Shown piece by piece: positions 1 to 5,152 of a stretch of DNA of 8,580 bases (position 1 is the stretch's first letter; every line of letters starts with the position of its first letter). The DNA comes from Caryophanales bacterium (GTDB lineage: Bacteria > Bacillota_I > Bacilli_A > RF39 > UBA660), in contig JAEEZO010000048.1 of NCBI GenBank assembly GCA_016291895.1, positions 1 through 8,580 on the forward strand. The letters run 5' to 3'. The notes below the pieces were generated by a model, which did no database searches, had not been told where the DNA came from, and saw nothing but the letters and a program-made list of their open reading frames with translations. The translations under genes and the position numbers were made by a program.

Positions 1-690
1 ACTTCCCTTAATGAAACTAAAAATAGAAATATTAATAAATTGTTTTTAGTAATGGGAGAACATTTAGTTAAGGAAGCTATTAATGTTAATAATTTAGTAG
101 ATATTTTAGTATTAGAGAATTATGAAATAGATTTTGATGTTAATATGGAAATAACATATGTAACGGAATCTATAATGAAAAAGATTAGTAAGATGCCATC
201 AATACCTAAGGTAATAGGTGTATGTAAGATTATGGATAACAATAATCTTTCTGGTAATCATCTTTTATTACTTGATAATATTCAAGATCCAGGGAATTTA
301 GGAACAATAATACGTAGTAGTGTAGCTTTTAATATTGATACAATTGTTTTATCTAATGATACAGTTGATTTATATAATGATAAAGTTATTCGTAGTACCC
401 AAGGTTTACTTTTTCATACTAATATCATTAGAAGAGATCTTGTTGAAGTAATTAATGAATTAAAAGAAAAAGAATATGATATTCTTGGTACTAATGTTCA
501 TAATGGTGTTAATTTAAGTGAAGTTAAAACAAATAAGTTTGCACTACTTATGGGGAATGAAGGACAAGGATTAAAAGAAGAATTACAGAATATGTGTGAT
601 AAAAACATTTATATTCCAATGAACTCTAATTGTGAAAGTTTAAATGTCGCAGTCGCTACTAGTATTATTCTATATGAATTAAATAAATAG
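1..690 (+). CDS. TrmH/SpoU-family RNA 2'-O-ribose methyltransferase, 5'-truncated by the window edge
   Basis: The frame is open from base 1. The residues before the first possible internal start (a TTG at 40) already look like the family's N-terminus: SLNETKNR, then LFLVMGEHLVKEA, matching the usual SxxN..K.R...FLVEGEHLV..EA substrate-binding segment. The true start therefore lies just upstream of the window and TTG 40 is not the start. The C-terminal SPOUT (trefoil-knot) domain has all three family motifs: DPGNLGTIIRSS (bases about 286-321), MGNEGQG (about 550-570) and CESLNVAVATSI (about 631-666). These bind S-adenosylmethionine and transfer a methyl group to a ribose 2'-OH of rRNA or tRNA in the cytoplasm. 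The exact target (23S G2251 as in RlmB, or another) cannot be read from the sequence. The gene ends with TAG at 688, 15 bp before rimM, so it is probably cotranscribed with rimM. Confidence 0.93.
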   Translation, partial: TSLNETKNRNINKLFLVMGEHLVKEAINVNNLVDILVLENYEIDFDVNMEITYVTESIMKKISKMPSIPKVIGVCKIMDNNNLSGNHLLLLDNIQDPGNLGTIIRSSVAFNIDTIVLSNDTVDLYNDKVIRSTQGLLFHTNIIRRDLVEVINELKEKEYDILGTNVHNGVNLSEVKTNKFALLMGNEGQGLKEELQNMCDKNIYIPMNSNCESLNVAVATSIILYELNK

Positions 691-705
691 AAAGGAGTAA
701 TCTTT

Positions 706-1164
706 ATGAATAAAATCGCTATTGGTAAATATGTTACAACTCATGGTATTAAAGGTGAGATAAGAATTAAATCAGATTTTAATGAAAAAGATAAAATCTT
801 TAAAGTTGGTAATGAAATAATTATTGATAAACCTTATATTATTAATAGTTACCGTGTTCATAAAGGTTATGATATGGTAACACTTGTTGGTATTAATCGT
901 ATCGAAGATGTTATTAATTTGAAAAATAGTACAGTATATATAGATCGTGATAAATACTTTAATGATGAAGTCATTGAAGATGATTTAATTGGTTACAAAG
1001 TAGAAAATAGTTATATTGATACTTTCTTAAGTGAAATAAGATTAATGACAATGAATAAAAAGATGTTAGTTTGTCGTAATGGTAAATTTATTCCATATGA
1101 ATTAATAGATCACATTGATAACTCTGAAAAAATTATTTATATAAAAGAGGTGGAAGGTTTATGA
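706..1164 (+). CDS. rimM: Ribosome maturation factor RimM
   Basis: RimM is a cytoplasmic assembly factor that binds ribosomal protein S19 and helps mature the 30S head and process 16S rRNA. The N-terminal RimM domain is clear: residues 5-21 read IGKYVTTHGIKGEIRI, the family's GK...THGxKGE signature. The C-terminal PRC-barrel begins around DDLIGYKVEN (93-101) and ends with ..IKEVEGL, the degenerate equivalent of the usual LPEGL end. At 152 residues it is somewhat shorter than the usual 165-175, the loss lying in the PRC barrel. The start ATG at 706 has an AAAGGAG Shine-Dalgarno at 691-697. The TGA stop overlaps the trmD start (ATGA, 1161-1164), which predicts translational coupling. Pairing with trmD is the normal arrangement in bacteria. 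Confidence 0.95.
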   Translation: MNKIAIGKYVTTHGIKGEIRIKSDFNEKDKIFKVGNEIIIDKPYIINSYRVHKGYDMVTLVGINRIEDVINLKNSTVYIDRDKYFNDEVIEDDLIGYKVENSYIDTFLSEIRLMTMNKKMLVCRNGKFIPYELIDHIDNSEKIIYIKEVEGL

Positions 1165-1844
1165 AAATAGATATTTTATCTTTGTTTCCAAATCTATTTG
1201 ATGGTGCTTTCACAGAATCAATTATTAAAAGATGTGTTGAAAAAGGAATAGTTTCTATAAACGTTCATAACTTTCGTGATTATACTCTTGATCCTCATGG
1301 TAATGTTGATGATACTCCATTTGGTGGAGGAGCTGGAATGGTTCTATCGTGTCAACCAATTTTTGATTGTGTTAATAGTCTAAGAACAGATGATAGTAAA
1401 GTTATATTAATGACACCAACTGGTAAGGTATATAATCAAAAAATGGCTTATGACTTATCAAAAGAAAAACATTTAATTATTATTTGTGGTCATTATGAAG
1501 GTTTTGATGAGAGAATTAAATCGATTTGTGATATGGAAATAAGTATTGGTGATTATGTCTTAACTGGTGGAGAGATTCCTGCAATGATTCTTGTTGATAG
1601 TATTACGCGTCTTTTGGATGGCGCTATTACAAGTGAAAGTTTAAATAGTGAATCCTTTACAGACAATTTACTTGATTATCCTGTATATACTAAGCCAAGG
1701 GTGTATAATAATATGGAAGTACCTGAAATTCTTCTTTCTGGTGATCATAAAAAAATAGATGAATATCGCTTACAAGAAAGAATTAGAATTACTCGAGAGA
1801 ATAGACCTGACTTATGGGAGAAATATAATGAAGACAATCGATAA
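1161..1844 (+). CDS. trmD: tRNA (guanine-N1-)-methyltransferase TrmD (m1G37)
   Basis: TrmD methylates N1 of G37 next to the anticodon, using S-adenosylmethionine, and prevents +1 frameshifting; it is normally essential and works as a homodimer. Seen here: the start MKIDILSLFPNLF, the loop DPHGNVDDTPFGGGAGM (44-60), the trefoil-knot SAM site with MTPTGKVYNQ (84-93), IICGHYEGFDERI (107-119) and IGDYVLTGGEIPAMILVDS (129-147), then R150 (counterpart of E. coli R154) and a C-terminal tRNA-binding part with LLDYPVYTKPRV and LLSGDHKKIDEYR. At 227 residues it is slightly shorter than the usual 240-250. Where E. coli has the catalytic D169 (EDSF), the local alignment gives E164 (SESF), a conservative change. 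It overlaps rimM by 4 bp, and its last 17 bp overlap the next gene. Confidence 0.97.
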   Translation: MKIDILSLFPNLFDGAFTESIIKRCVEKGIVSINVHNFRDYTLDPHGNVDDTPFGGGAGMVLSCQPIFDCVNSLRTDDSKVILMTPTGKVYNQKMAYDLSKEKHLIIICGHYEGFDERIKSICDMEISIGDYVLTGGEIPAMILVDSITRLLDGAITSESLNSESFTDNLLDYPVYTKPRVYNNMEVPEILLSGDHKKIDEYRLQERIRITRENRPDLWEKYNEDNR

Positions 1845-2325
1845 ATATACTTTAGTTAAAGAAAATGATTATGTAAGATTATCTAATTATCATACCAATA
1901 TATCATATCCTATTGATGAAAAAGAAGTTCTTGATTTAAAACTTTCTAACGTTTTAATTGTTAATGATGACTTAATTGATCAATATATGATGAAGAGAAT
2001 AAATAATCGTTTTAAAAAGATTTTAGAATATATTGTATCTATATATGAAGATGATGATGACGATTCAAGTGATAGTTTAATGAAAGCTCTAAATCAAGTA
2101 GAAAAGTTTAAAATGGAACTTATTAATCGTGATCGTAAATATATTGAAAAAGAACATATTGCTTTAATTAGTAAGAAAATAAAAATTATTGAAAAAGAAT
2201 TGCAAGATAAGATTTATGAGATGGCTTATCGAAGAAGACAAAATGAAATCTTTATGCATATGATGAATAATGGTATTCCATTAGGTGACGAAGAATTAGA
2301 AAATCAAGTTAGAAGAGGTAGGTAA
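1828..2325 (+). CDS. Unrecognised 165-residue acidic/helical protein in the trmD operon
   Basis: I do not recognise this protein. The frame is open further upstream (an ATG at 1759), but that start would lie deep inside trmD with no ribosome site. The ATG at 1828 has GGGAG at 1816-1820 at good spacing and gives MKTIDKYTLVKENDYVRLSN. The protein has no signal peptide or membrane segment, so it is probably cytoplasmic. Around residues 1-50 it looks like a small compact domain. A run of five aspartates (EDDDDD, 74-79) is followed by a strongly charged, probably helical or coiled-coil region (about 83-148) rich in K, E and R, and a basic end (RRGR). Codon use resembles its neighbours. The 17-bp overlap with trmD suggests coupled translation and a possible role in translation or RNA metabolism, which is inference from context only. 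The position is that normally taken by rplS. Confidence 0.85.
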   Translation: MKTIDKYTLVKENDYVRLSNYHTNISYPIDEKEVLDLKLSNVLIVNDDLIDQYMMKRINNRFKKILEYIVSIYEDDDDDSSDSLMKALNQVEKFKMELINRDRKYIEKEHIALISKKIKIIEKELQDKIYEMAYRRRQNEIFMHMMNNGIPLGDEELENQVRRGR

Positions 2326-2328
2326 ATA

Positions 2329-2357
2329 TTGACTTTTTGTTGATATTTTGTTATCTT
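2329..2357 (+). promoter_or_regulatory. Sigma-A-type promoter of secG
   Basis: The -35 is TTGACT (2329-2334, 5/6 to consensus) and the -10 is TATCTT (2352-2357, 4/6) with a 17-bp spacer. A TG at 2349-2350 makes it an extended -10. The start of transcription is expected near 2364, just before the GTGAGG ribosome site (2365-2370). No terminator separates secG from the upstream operon, so read-through may also supply secG. Confidence 0.65.
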
Positions 2358-2378
2358 ATTGAAAGTGAGGTTTAATTT

Positions 2379-2597
2379 ATGAAGGTTGTATTATTAGTTA
2401 TATCAATATTATTAATTATAATTGTTTTATTACAAAGTGGTAAAGCTGAACCTGCTAGTCAAATTATTAGTGGTGGAAGCTTAGACTTATTTAACAAAAG
2501 AAAAGAACGTGGTAGTGAACTATTTATTAGTAGAGTTACAATGGCTCTTGGAATAGCTTTCTTTGTAATAACAATAGTAATGAATGTAATGCAATAA
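2379..2597 (+). CDS. secG: Preprotein translocase subunit SecG
   Basis: SecG is the small third subunit of the SecYEG channel and assists SecA-driven export across the plasma membrane. The 72-residue length is typical of Gram-positive SecG. Two hydrophobic helices are seen: residues 2-19 and about 52-71. Between them is the conserved loop LLQSGKAEPASQIISGGS, then LFNKRKERGSELFISRVT, which matches the family's LQ..K...GG....F..R...G....R.T pattern. The ATG at 2379 follows GAGG (2367-2370) at 8 bp. In many Bacilli secG is followed by rnr and smpB; here it is followed by a convergent gene, so that linkage is broken. Confidence 0.95.
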   Translation: MKVVLLVISILLIIIVLLQSGKAEPASQIISGGSLDLFNKRKERGSELFISRVTMALGIAFFVITIVMNVMQ

Positions 2598-2624
2598 AAA
2601 AAGTCAAAATTATTTGACTTTTTT
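2597..2624. terminator. Bidirectional intrinsic terminator between secG and the convergent peptidase gene
   Basis: A perfect 12-bp stem, AAAAAAGTCAAA (2597-2608) paired with TTTGACTTTTTT (2613-2624), encloses a 4-base loop ATTA. The T-run on the plus strand and the A-run on the left give a U-tract in both directions. It begins at the last base of the secG stop codon and lies 8 bp past the stop of the minus-strand gene, so one hairpin ends both transcripts. Confidence 0.88.
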
Positions 2625-2631
2625 ATTTTAC

Positions 2632-3438
2632 TTAATAAACGGAAACAGCATAGTTTCTTAAGTTATAGATTTCTGCGAATTTATCTGCTTTAACCCAATA
2701 TTCTCCTTGTCTTCCATCAACTCTACCATCATGACAATCATTTACTAAAATATCACCATTTGATCGATAACCTACAATTGTTAGACAATGGTTATTTTCA
2801 ATTTCACCTTTTGGATTAATACTCCAAGAATATTTTTTCCAAATAGGTTTGTTCCAACCTGATGTTACATAGACAAGAATGACATGACCTTCATCAAGTT
2901 CTCTTTTTAAATCTTCAATAGTTGCTCCTGTTAAATCTTTTCCTGTTGCATATTTACTTGCCCAATTAGCAAGGGGTTCTGGATATATTGTTGTTCGTTT
3001 ACCTTGATTTTCACCAACATGTCCTATTTTAGGATTTCCCATATATCCTTCGAATGGTGTTTTACCTTTAGGCATTGTTTTCATAAAATCATGAATATTA
3101 TAATTAGGAATATAACCAAGTCCTTTTAGTGCCATAAAAAGGGATACTCCTTCACAACCTAAGATATAACCGGTAGCTGCTTGATTATATGTTGGTATTT
3201 TAATATGAGCTAGAGTAACTGGTTCACTTTCTTCAATTACTTTAGAAGGGAAACTAGTTATTGCAATTGGTGGTCTATAATCTTTATTCTTTTCTCTATT
3301 TATGGTCATTGTTATTACCTCTTTAACAACATTTTTACGATCTTTATTACTTACATTTAAAATATTACCTATGGATATAAAAAAGATACCAATTATTATA
3401 AAGATAAAAGAATAAATAATTTGTTTCTTTTTATTCAT
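2632..3438 (-). CDS. Membrane-anchored C39-like cysteine peptidase (Peptidase_C39_2 type)
   Basis: Residues 1-5 are basic (MNKKK), followed by a hydrophobic segment of about residues 8-28, a signal anchor or signal peptide placing the rest outside the cell. After a linker (about 30-75) comes a papain-like domain of the C39-like family: IPTYNQ with Q86 as likely oxyanion glutamine, GCEGVSL with C95 as nucleophile, the family segment YMGNPKIGHVGENQ (132-145) and YPEPLANWASKY, then NNHCLTIVGYRSNGDILVNDC with H217 and D234 completing the triad. Length 268 is normal for the family. The substrate is unknown; members are usually simple extracytoplasmic peptidases or peptide-bond hydrolases, and this one has no ABC transporter fused as in true bacteriocin C39 exporters. 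The ATG at 3438 has TAGGAG (3450-3445) at good spacing. Confidence 0.87.
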   Translation of the reverse strand: MNKKKQIIYSFIFIIIGIFFISIGNILNVSNKDRKNVVKEVITMTINREKNKDYRPPIAITSFPSKVIEESEPVTLAHIKIPTYNQAATGYILGCEGVSLFMALKGLGYIPNYNIHDFMKTMPKGKTPFEGYMGNPKIGHVGENQGKRTTIYPEPLANWASKYATGKDLTGATIEDLKRELDEGHVILVYVTSGWNKPIWKKYSWSINPKGEIENNHCLTIVGYRSNGDILVNDCHDGRVDGRQGEYWVKADKFAEIYNLRNYAVSVY

Positions 3439-3462
3439 TATAAACTCCTATATTCTAATTAA

Positions 3463-3492
3463 ATTATAATTTATAGATAAATATATAGTCAA
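3463..3492 (-). promoter_or_regulatory. Sigma-A-type promoter of the C39-like peptidase gene
   Basis: Read on the minus strand, TTGACT (3492-3487) is the -35 and a perfect TATAAT (3468-3463) is the -10, separated by 18 bp. The predicted transcription start is near 3456, leaving a leader of about 18 nt that includes the TAGGAG ribosome site. It is the only promoter in the window without the extended TG. Confidence 0.7.
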
Positions 3493-3524
3493 TTTTATTG
3501 AAATAATATTTTTTTACTTGTCAT

Positions 3525-3559
3525 AAAAAAAAGTAATTAATATAATTTATTAATTACTT
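3525..3559 (-). terminator. Intrinsic terminator of the MBL-fold hydrolase gene, overlapping its 3' end
   Basis: On the plus strand AAGTAATTAA (3531-3540) pairs perfectly with TTAATTACTT (3550-3559) around a 9-base loop. On the minus strand this 10-bp hairpin runs into eight Ts (complement of 3532-3525). The stem includes the stop codon and the last codons of the gene. The stem is AT-rich, so its efficiency is uncertain. Confidence 0.65.
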
Positions 3560-4142
3560 CAATATTGTTATTAACTAATTCTTTAAACTTATTAAAATCT
3601 TCTTTGTCTCCTACAATTGATCCAAAGTGCGTAGGGAATACTACTTTAGGTTTAATGATATTTGTTAATTCACTAGCTTCTTGATAATTCATTGTATACA
3701 CGCCACCAATTGGTATAAATAAATAATCACAGTGAACACTCATACTTTCAGGTGTTATATCAGAGTCTCCCATAATATAGAATCTTTCATTATCAATTGT
3801 AATTATATATCCTAACCAATTATTATCTTTAGGATGAAAACTTTTATTTGTATTATAACTTGGTACTGTTTCAATAATTAAATTATTAAATTCATATTTA
3901 GTATTTGGATATGCTACTTGATAATTACTTAGTTTTTCTTTTATATCTCTATCATCAGGGATAACAATAATTGTATTATCGTTTTTAACTTTATTGATAC
4001 TATCAAGATCAAAGTGATCAAAATGAGAATGTGTTATAAAAATAAAACTTGCATCATGACTTTCTTTTTCTATTTTAAATGGATCAAAGTAAATATTTCC
4101 AATTTTTATACTACTTTGAGTATTAATAACTATTTCTTTCAT
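3537..4142 (-). CDS. Metallo-beta-lactamase-fold metal-dependent hydrolase (UlaG-like type)
   Basis: A 201-residue cytoplasmic protein with no signal or membrane segment. The metal site of the MBL superfamily is complete: THSHFDHFD with H38, H40, D42 and H43; a histidine in SFHPKDNNW (H103); GDSD with D126/D128; and PTHFG with H172. The order and the short length match the UlaG/YtnP-like 'beta-lactamase superfamily domain' group, whose members hydrolyse phosphodiester, lactone or similar bonds. The substrate here is not predictable. It starts at 4142 with GAAAGG (4154-4149) six bases upstream. It is divergent from the transglutaminase-like gene, sharing a symmetric promoter region, and ends in a terminator that overlaps its own stop. 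Confidence 0.88.
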   Translation of the reverse strand: MKEIVINTQSSIKIGNIYFDPFKIEKESHDASFIFITHSHFDHFDLDSINKVKNDNTIIVIPDDRDIKEKLSNYQVAYPNTKYEFNNLIIETVPSYNTNKSFHPKDNNWLGYIITIDNERFYIMGDSDITPESMSVHCDYLFIPIGGVYTMNYQEASELTNIIKPKVVFPTHFGSIVGDKEDFNKFKELVNNNIEVINKLY

Positions 4143-4163
4143 AAATAACCTTTCTTATAAATT

Positions 4164-4181
4164 ATTATATCATGTTATAAT
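4164..4181. promoter_or_regulatory. Back-to-back divergent extended -10 promoters in a near-palindrome
   Basis: The 18-bp element ATTATATCATGTTATAAT is self-complementary in 8 of 9 base pairs. Read rightward it gives TGTTATAAT (4173-4181); read leftward it gives TGATATAAT (4172-4164). Both are extended -10 boxes with perfect TATAAT. No good -35 is seen for either direction. Predicted starts are about 4188 (rightward, leader about 9-10 nt, including GGTGG before the ATG at 4197) and about 4157 (leftward, leader about 15 nt with GAAAGG). The two -10 hexamers are only 6 bp apart, so two polymerases could hardly open both at once. Confidence 0.75.
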
Positions 4182-4196
4182 TAAATAGGTGGTTTT

Positions 4197-4721
4197 ATGA
4201 GTGATTTATTTGAAATATTAAATAAATTAGATGAATTAAAATATGGTTGGATTGATATATATGGAGAGACTCATTTATACTCAATGAAAGATTTTCGTAA
4301 AATTTATAAAACAATGAGTGTTGAAACTGTTTTAGAAAAGAAATTAGGTATTTGTATGGAACAAGTATATCTTACACATTTACTTCTTGATGAGAAGAAG
4401 ATTCCTAATAAAATGTTTTGTACAAGAATCTATGAAGATGAGAATTTTAATGATTTAGATGCTCATGAACATATGCATTGTTTTTCATTATGTTATATTG
4501 ATGGTTTTGTATATCATATTGAACATGCGAATAGTGAAGAACGTGGTATTTATAAATATGAAAGTGAAGAAGAAGCGATAAGTAAAATAAATGCTTATTA
4601 TGAAGCTTTAGATAAAGGACATGCTCGTCCTATTACAGAATTTTTTGATTTACCTGTAGGCCTTACTTTTAAAGAATTTAATTTATATATAAATTCATTA
4701 GGAGAATATAAAAGAAAATGA
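4197..4721 (+). CDS. Transglutaminase-like (papain-fold) protein, function unknown
   Basis: A 174-residue soluble protein without signal peptide. I do not recognise a named family with certainty, but the order of conserved-looking residues fits a transglutaminase-like cysteine fold: a helix starting at a cysteine (KKLGICMEQVYLTHLLL, C53), then HMHCFSLCYIDG (H92/H94), then an acidic residue 15 after H94 in YHIEHAN (E109). This resembles the common C...H(aW..)..dg.W...D layout with Glu in place of Asp; D88 to H92 is also histidine/acid-rich. The C-terminal third (about 120-174) is helical, with an acidic segment ESEEEA. The start ATG 4197 has AGGTGG (4187-4192) four bases upstream. Its stop overlaps the DUF4186 gene start (ATGA, 4718-4721), so the two are almost certainly coexpressed. 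Peptidase, amidase or inactive binding protein are all possible. Confidence 0.72.
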   Translation: MSDLFEILNKLDELKYGWIDIYGETHLYSMKDFRKIYKTMSVETVLEKKLGICMEQVYLTHLLLDEKKIPNKMFCTRIYEDENFNDLDAHEHMHCFSLCYIDGFVYHIEHANSEERGIYKYESEEEAISKINAYYEALDKGHARPITEFFDLPVGLTFKEFNLYINSLGEYKRK

Positions 4722-5077
4722 GTGTTATAGAAGATAAATTAATATCTTTATCTAAATCCAAATTTAGAAGTAGTTTTCATCTTCGCAAATATATGATTGA
4801 GTATATTAATGAACATGGAATGGATAAAATTAAGGAGGACGCATACTTCTTTATTCGAAATAGATTAAGTGATACTAGTAAGTTTATTGATGGAAAGCAA
4901 ACACCAATGAAAGGGCATCCTGTTTTTCTTTCACAGCATGCAACAGCAACTTGTTGTAGAACTTGTCTTAATAAATGGTATGGTATCCCTAAAGATAGAT
5001 TATTAACAGAACATGAGATTGATTTTTGTGTCGCTTTAATTATGGAATGGATAAAAAAAGAAATGGTGAAAAAATAA
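4718..5077 (+). CDS. DUF4186-family protein
   Basis: This 119-residue protein matches the family I know as DUF4186, a short widespread bacterial protein of unknown function. Family features seen: KSKFRSSFHLR near the start (13-23), a helix ending in IRNRL (46-50), then the hallmark DGKQTPMKGHPVF (58-70) followed by QHATATCCRTCLNKWYGIP (73-91), then LTEHEIDF and a C-terminal helix with W111. The cluster of H67, H74, C79, C80 and C83 looks like a metal or cofactor site, or a redox-active cysteine pair; that is inference. Length is normal for the family and it has no signal or membrane segment. The ATG overlaps the preceding stop by 4 bp; a GGAG at 4701-4704 is rather far (13 bp), so translational coupling probably matters. 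Confidence 0.87.
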   Translation: MSVIEDKLISLSKSKFRSSFHLRKYMIEYINEHGMDKIKEDAYFFIRNRLSDTSKFIDGKQTPMKGHPVFLSQHATATCCRTCLNKWYGIPKDRLLTEHEIDFCVALIMEWIKKEMVKK

Positions 5078-5096
5078 AAAAAATTCACCATTTTTT
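5061..5096 (+). terminator. Intrinsic terminator of the transglutaminase-like/DUF4186 operon
   Basis: AAATGGTGAA (5061-5070) pairs perfectly with TTCACCATTT (5084-5093) around a 13-base A-rich loop, and a run of six Ts (5091-5096) follows. The left arm encodes the last residues of the DUF4186 protein and the stop codon lies in the loop. Confidence 0.82.
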
Positions 5097-5118
5097 CATA
5101 GTAATTATAACTAAATAA

Positions 5119-5127
5119 TGGTAGAAT
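5119..5127 (+). promoter_or_regulatory. Extended -10 promoter of the ABC transporter gene
   Basis: TGGTAGAAT supplies TG, one base, and TAGAAT (5/6 to TATAAT). No convincing -35 lies 17 bp upstream (TAGTAA at 5099-5104). Predicted start near 5134. It sits between the upstream terminator and a full-strength Shine-Dalgarno, AAAGGAGGG at 5139-5147, which is the best ribosome site in the window. Confidence 0.55.
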
Positions 5128-5152
5128 TATATTAGTTGAAAGGAGGGATATC

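Noticed and set aside
40..690. A methyltransferase gene starting at TTG 40
   Set aside because: The frame is open to base 1 and the upstream codons encode family-typical residues, so the gene is simply cut by the window edge.
1759..1827. Longer start (ATG 1759) for the gene after trmD
   Set aside because: It would overlap trmD by 86 bp with no ribosome site. ATG 1828 has GGGAG at proper distance.
2632..3438. Bacteriocin-processing C39 peptidase/exporter
   Set aside because: No fused ABC domains and no double-glycine leader peptide gene nearby; the sequence fits the general C39-like secreted peptidase type better. The ABC transporter at 5153 has its own promoter and is not linked to it.
3508..3535. 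T8...A8 inverted arrangement as a second terminator or repeat element
   Set aside because: Only A/T homopolymer runs pair. The better hairpin is the GTAATTAA stem at 3531-3559, with the A8 serving as its U-tract on the minus strand.
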